This document shows positions 5,741-7,218 of a stretch of 7,218 nt of DNA, in pieces (position 1 is the stretch's first letter; the number at the start of each line of letters is the position of its first letter). Position numbers and translations under genes: made by a program. Under the pieces are notes generated by a model that did not search any database, was not told the DNA's origin, and saw only the letters and a list, made by a program, of their open reading frames with translations. Source of the stretch: Patescibacteria group bacterium (GTDB taxonomy: Bacteria; Patescibacteriota; Patescibacteriia; Patescibacteriales; VMTK01); the NCBI GenBank assembly GCA_018896595.1, contig JAHIME010000052.1:1-7218 (forward strand), given 5' to 3'.

Positions 5741-5783
5741 TATCCGCGTTAATTCAGCGTACTAATCAGCGTTATATCAGCGG
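5741..5783. repeat. Four degenerate 11-12-bp repeats between rplQ and rplM
   Basis: On the minus strand the gap reads as CGCTGATATAA, CGCTGATTAGTA, CGCTGAATTAA, CGCGGATAAAA. On the plus strand the TCAGCG/TCCGCG cores start at 5743, 5754, 5766 and 5777, a spacing of 11, 12 and 11 bp, close to one helical turn. The repeats fill the gap completely, ending at the rplQ stop codon. They share no sequence with the heptamer arrays or the palindrome upstream of rplQ. Confidence 0.7.
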
Positions 5784-6134
5784 TTACACCAGCTCTATCA
5801 CCGCCATCTCCGCTCCGTCTCCCTGCCTAACGCCTAATTTTACTATTCGCGCGTATCCGCCTTTTCTGTCTTTATAGCGTTCGGCTAAAACTTCCATGGC
5901 TTTTTTGACCGCCATTTTCTGCGGCAAAATTTCTATAAGCCGGCGCCGGGCGGTTAAATCGCCTTTTTTCGCGACTGTGATCATTTTTTCAACTAATGGT
6001 TTAACCGCTTTCGCTTTGGCTTTGGTTGTTTTTATTTTTTCGTATATTAAAATGCTTGAAGCTAAATTTCTCAGCATCATTTCCCTTGGCTCTTTTTTTC
6101 TGCCTAAAATTTTTCCTTTTACTCCGTGTCTCAT
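5784..6134 (-). CDS. rplQ: 50S ribosomal protein L17 (bL17)
   Basis: The protein is 116 residues, normal for the minimal bacterial L17. It opens with MRHGVKGKILGRKKEPREMMLRNLASSIL, aligning with the conserved MRH...G...L.R...HR..M.RN.A.SL pattern, although the usual S-H-R triplet is K-E-P-R here. EKIKTTKAKAKAVKPLVEKMITVAK (32-56) and ARRRLIEILPQ follow, and the end IVKLGVRQGDGAEMAVIELV matches the typical L17 C-terminus. L17 sits near the peptide tunnel exit. The gene follows rpoA, as in most bacteria, but a 241-bp gap holding a composite palindrome separates them, whereas the two are normally tens of bases apart. There is no Shine-Dalgarno ahead of the ATG. Confidence 0.97.
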   Translation of the reverse strand: MRHGVKGKILGRKKEPREMMLRNLASSILIYEKIKTTKAKAKAVKPLVEKMITVAKKGDLTARRRLIEILPQKMAVKKAMEVLAERYKDRKGGYARIVKLGVRQGDGAEMAVIELV

Positions 6135-6149
6135 ATAATTAAGATTCTT

Positions 6150-6177
6150 TGGATAATTTTATGGGTAAATTAGTCAA
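6150..6177 (-). promoter_or_regulatory. Possible weak promoter before rplQ
   Basis: The minus strand has TTGACT (6177-6172), a 16-bp spacer and TATCCA (6155-6150). The -35 is five of six, but the -10 is only three of six. If used, transcription would begin near 6143, about 9 nt before the rplQ ATG. It could restore rplQ-rplM-rpsI expression beyond the palindrome. This is a weak call from sequence alone. Confidence 0.3.
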
Positions 6178-6198
6178 GATTGGTTTTTAGCAAAAGAT

Positions 6199-6310
6199 TG
6201 TTCTGTCGTCCCTTCCTCTTGGATAAGAGGAAGGATAGGATGGAGTTTGATTTATTTTTAACTCCACCCTGCCCCTCCTCTTGAAACAAGAGGAGGGAAC
6301 GAGCAAAACA
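6199..6310. repeat. BIME-like composite palindrome between rpoA and rplQ
   Basis: Two arms, 6199-6247 and 6260-6310, are imperfect inverted copies of each other, and each arm contains its own hairpin. Hairpin A is CCTTCCTCTT/AAGAGGAAGG (6211-6220 with 6225-6234), 10 bp. Hairpin B is CCCTCCTCTTG/CAAGAGGAGGG (6273-6283 with 6287-6297), 11 bp with a 3-nt loop. The central pair TGGAGTT/AACTCCA (6241-6247 with 6260-6266) encloses 12 nt. Transcribed RNA could fold as three hairpins or as one long hairpin. Two REP-like units in head-to-head order are the layout of a bacterial interspersed mosaic element. No T-tract follows any stem, so it is not an intrinsic terminator. The rest of the rpoA-rplQ gap (6311-6375) holds only an 8-bp palindrome CGCATGCG at 6317-6324. 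Confidence 0.85.
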
Positions 6311-6375
6311 CTTCCTCGCATGCGCAGACCCTCAGTCAATACCCGCAGAATTGTCTGAAGAACCAAAATTAATAA

Positions 6376-7218
6376 TTAATTCTTCTTCGGCCTGCCTCTT
6401 TTTTGTTTCTTTTCAGGCAAAACTTTCTTGCTCGCCGCTGAGGGCTTTTCTTGTTTTATTTCAGTTTCTTTTGCCTCGCCCTTTTCTTCTTCGCCCTTTT
6501 CTTCTTCCGCCGGCTCGGCTTCTTTTTCTTCCGGTTCAGTTTCCGCGCCGATTAGAAAGCTGAATTGCTTGATTAATATTTTTACGGATTCATTAAACGC
6601 TTCTTCGGGCGTAATCGTTCCGTCAGTCGTAATGTCTAAAATCAACTTGTCCCAGTTGGTCATTTTTCCGACGCGGACATTCTCAATATTTATGCCAACC
6701 GCCCTGATCGGCGAGAAAATTGAATCAATTTCAATGTAGCCGATTTCATGTTTTTTTTCTTCTCTGCTTTCAACCATTTCGTAGCCTTTGCCGCGCGAGG
6801 CGTAAATTTCCATATTCAAGCTTCCCGCCACATCCGTGATATGGGCCAAAGTCAAATCAGGATTTACAATTTCCGCTTGGCTGTTCTTTTTTATGTCCTT
6901 GGCTTTAGCTTCTTTTTCGCCGCGCGCGTCCAATTCCAATTTTACCGCTTCATCTCCGTAAATTTTTAAGCGCAGCTGTTTTAAGTTCAGAATAATTTCC
7001 AAGACATCTTCTTTGATATTCGGCAGGGCCATAAATTCATGGCTGGCGCCTTTGATTTTTACGCCGACAACAGCCGCTCCGGGCAAGGATGAAAGCAAAA
7101 CGCGCCTCAAAGAGTTTCCCAGGGTTAAGCCATAGCCGGGATAGCACGGCTCAATTATTACCGATTTTTGATTCGGCTCTTTGCCTTTTATAAATTCAAT
7201 TTTTTTAGGCAATGAAAT
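6376..7218 (-). CDS. rpoA: RNA polymerase alpha subunit lacking alpha-CTD (5' end outside window)
   Basis: The frame is open to the window edge. A TTG at 7212 could be read as a start, but the preceding codons give I-S-L-P-K-K-I-E-F, which looks like continuous alpha N-terminus, so I treat the gene as partial with 280 visible codons. Numbering from that TTG: the assembly motif GYGLTLGNSLRRVLLSSLPG (26-45) contains the conserved L-R-R, followed by KGASHEFMALPNIKEDVLEI (54-73), and GYIEIDSIFSPIRAVGINIE (158-177) with VRVGKMTNWDKLILDI. The alpha-NTD, which dimerises and holds beta and beta-prime, ends near residue 222 (LIKQFSFLIGAE). There is no helix-hairpin-helix alpha-CTD; instead comes a 56-residue Glu/Lys tail ending KKQKRGRPKKN, with an AT-hook-like core R-G-R-P. 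The stop is TAA. Confidence 0.95.
   Translation of the reverse strand: MSLPKKIEFIKGKEPNQKSVIIEPCYPGYGLTLGNSLRRVLLSSLPGAAVVGVKIKGASHEFMALPNIKEDVLEIILNLKQLRLKIYGDEAVKLELDARGEKEAKAKDIKKNSQAEIVNPDLTLAHITDVAGSLNMEIYASRGKGYEMVESREEKKHEIGYIEIDSIFSPIRAVGINIENVRVGKMTNWDKLILDITTDGTITPEEAFNESVKILIKQFSFLIGAETEPEEKEAEPAEEEKGEEEKGEAKETEIKQEKPSAASKKVLPEKKQKRGRPKKN

Noticed and set aside
6135..6375. A frameshifted alpha-CTD remnant after rpoA
   Set aside because: The 241-bp gap is palindromic repeat and A/T-rich sequence; no frame gives a helix-hairpin-helix-like stretch.
7210..7212. TTG as the true start of rpoA
   Set aside because: The frame continues upstream as I-S-L-P-K-K-I-E-F, which fits the usual alpha N-terminus, so the start is more likely outside the window.

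Overview
The window looks like chromosome from a Candidate Phyla Radiation (Patescibacteria) bacterium, most likely of the Parcubacteria group. This is inferred from gene style and order: an AT-rich genome, a terse rpoA-rplQ-rplM-rpsI block, a short L13, an RNA polymerase alpha subunit with no recognisable C-terminal domain, a four-helix-bundle (S23/bAvd-like) gene, a large beta-helix surface protein, and intergenic gaps filled with short repeats. Every gene I can support lies on the minus strand, so transcription runs from high to low coordinates. The standard bacterial code fits: TAA, TAG and TGA all serve as stops and tryptophan is TGG.

Layout in the direction of transcription. 7218-4918 is the end of the ribosomal/RNA polymerase operon: rpoA (5' end outside the window), rplQ, rplM, rpsI. 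A 112-bp composite palindrome resembling a BIME sits between rpoA and rplQ, and a small 11-12-bp repeat sits between rplQ and rplM. At 4899-4403 a near-consensus promoter drives, apparently as a leaderless message, a 153-residue coiled-coil protein with three 15-residue repeats. A rho-independent terminator at 4374-4341 closes this block, and an extended -10 promoter at 4327-4319 follows at once. It opens a unit with a membrane-anchored protein of unknown function (166 aa) and an 864-aa secreted protein made of two duplicated beta-helix modules. Next comes a four-helix-bundle gene, then the first 118 codons of a Wzx/MurJ-type flippase with its own -10 box. The envelope theme (secreted beta-helix protein, anchored protein, flippase) contrasts with the core operon upstream.

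The most unusual signal is in the gaps. The 3576-3774 gap and both flanks of the four-helix-bundle gene are built from one grammar: a trinucleotide CAA/TAA (or its complement TTG/TTA) recurring every 7 bp, occasionally 8, with phase jumps of 4 bp. In both places the array runs in CAA orientation first and then TTG orientation, so it is an inverted repeat. In one case it is empty, and in the other it encloses the four-helix-bundle gene. This suggests a mobile or RNA-structured element with and without cargo. A second notable point is that the RpoA tail lacks alpha-CTD and ends in an AT-hook-like KRGRPKK motif. No visible start codon has a Shine-Dalgarno sequence. No tRNA, rRNA, CRISPR array or transposase gene was found.
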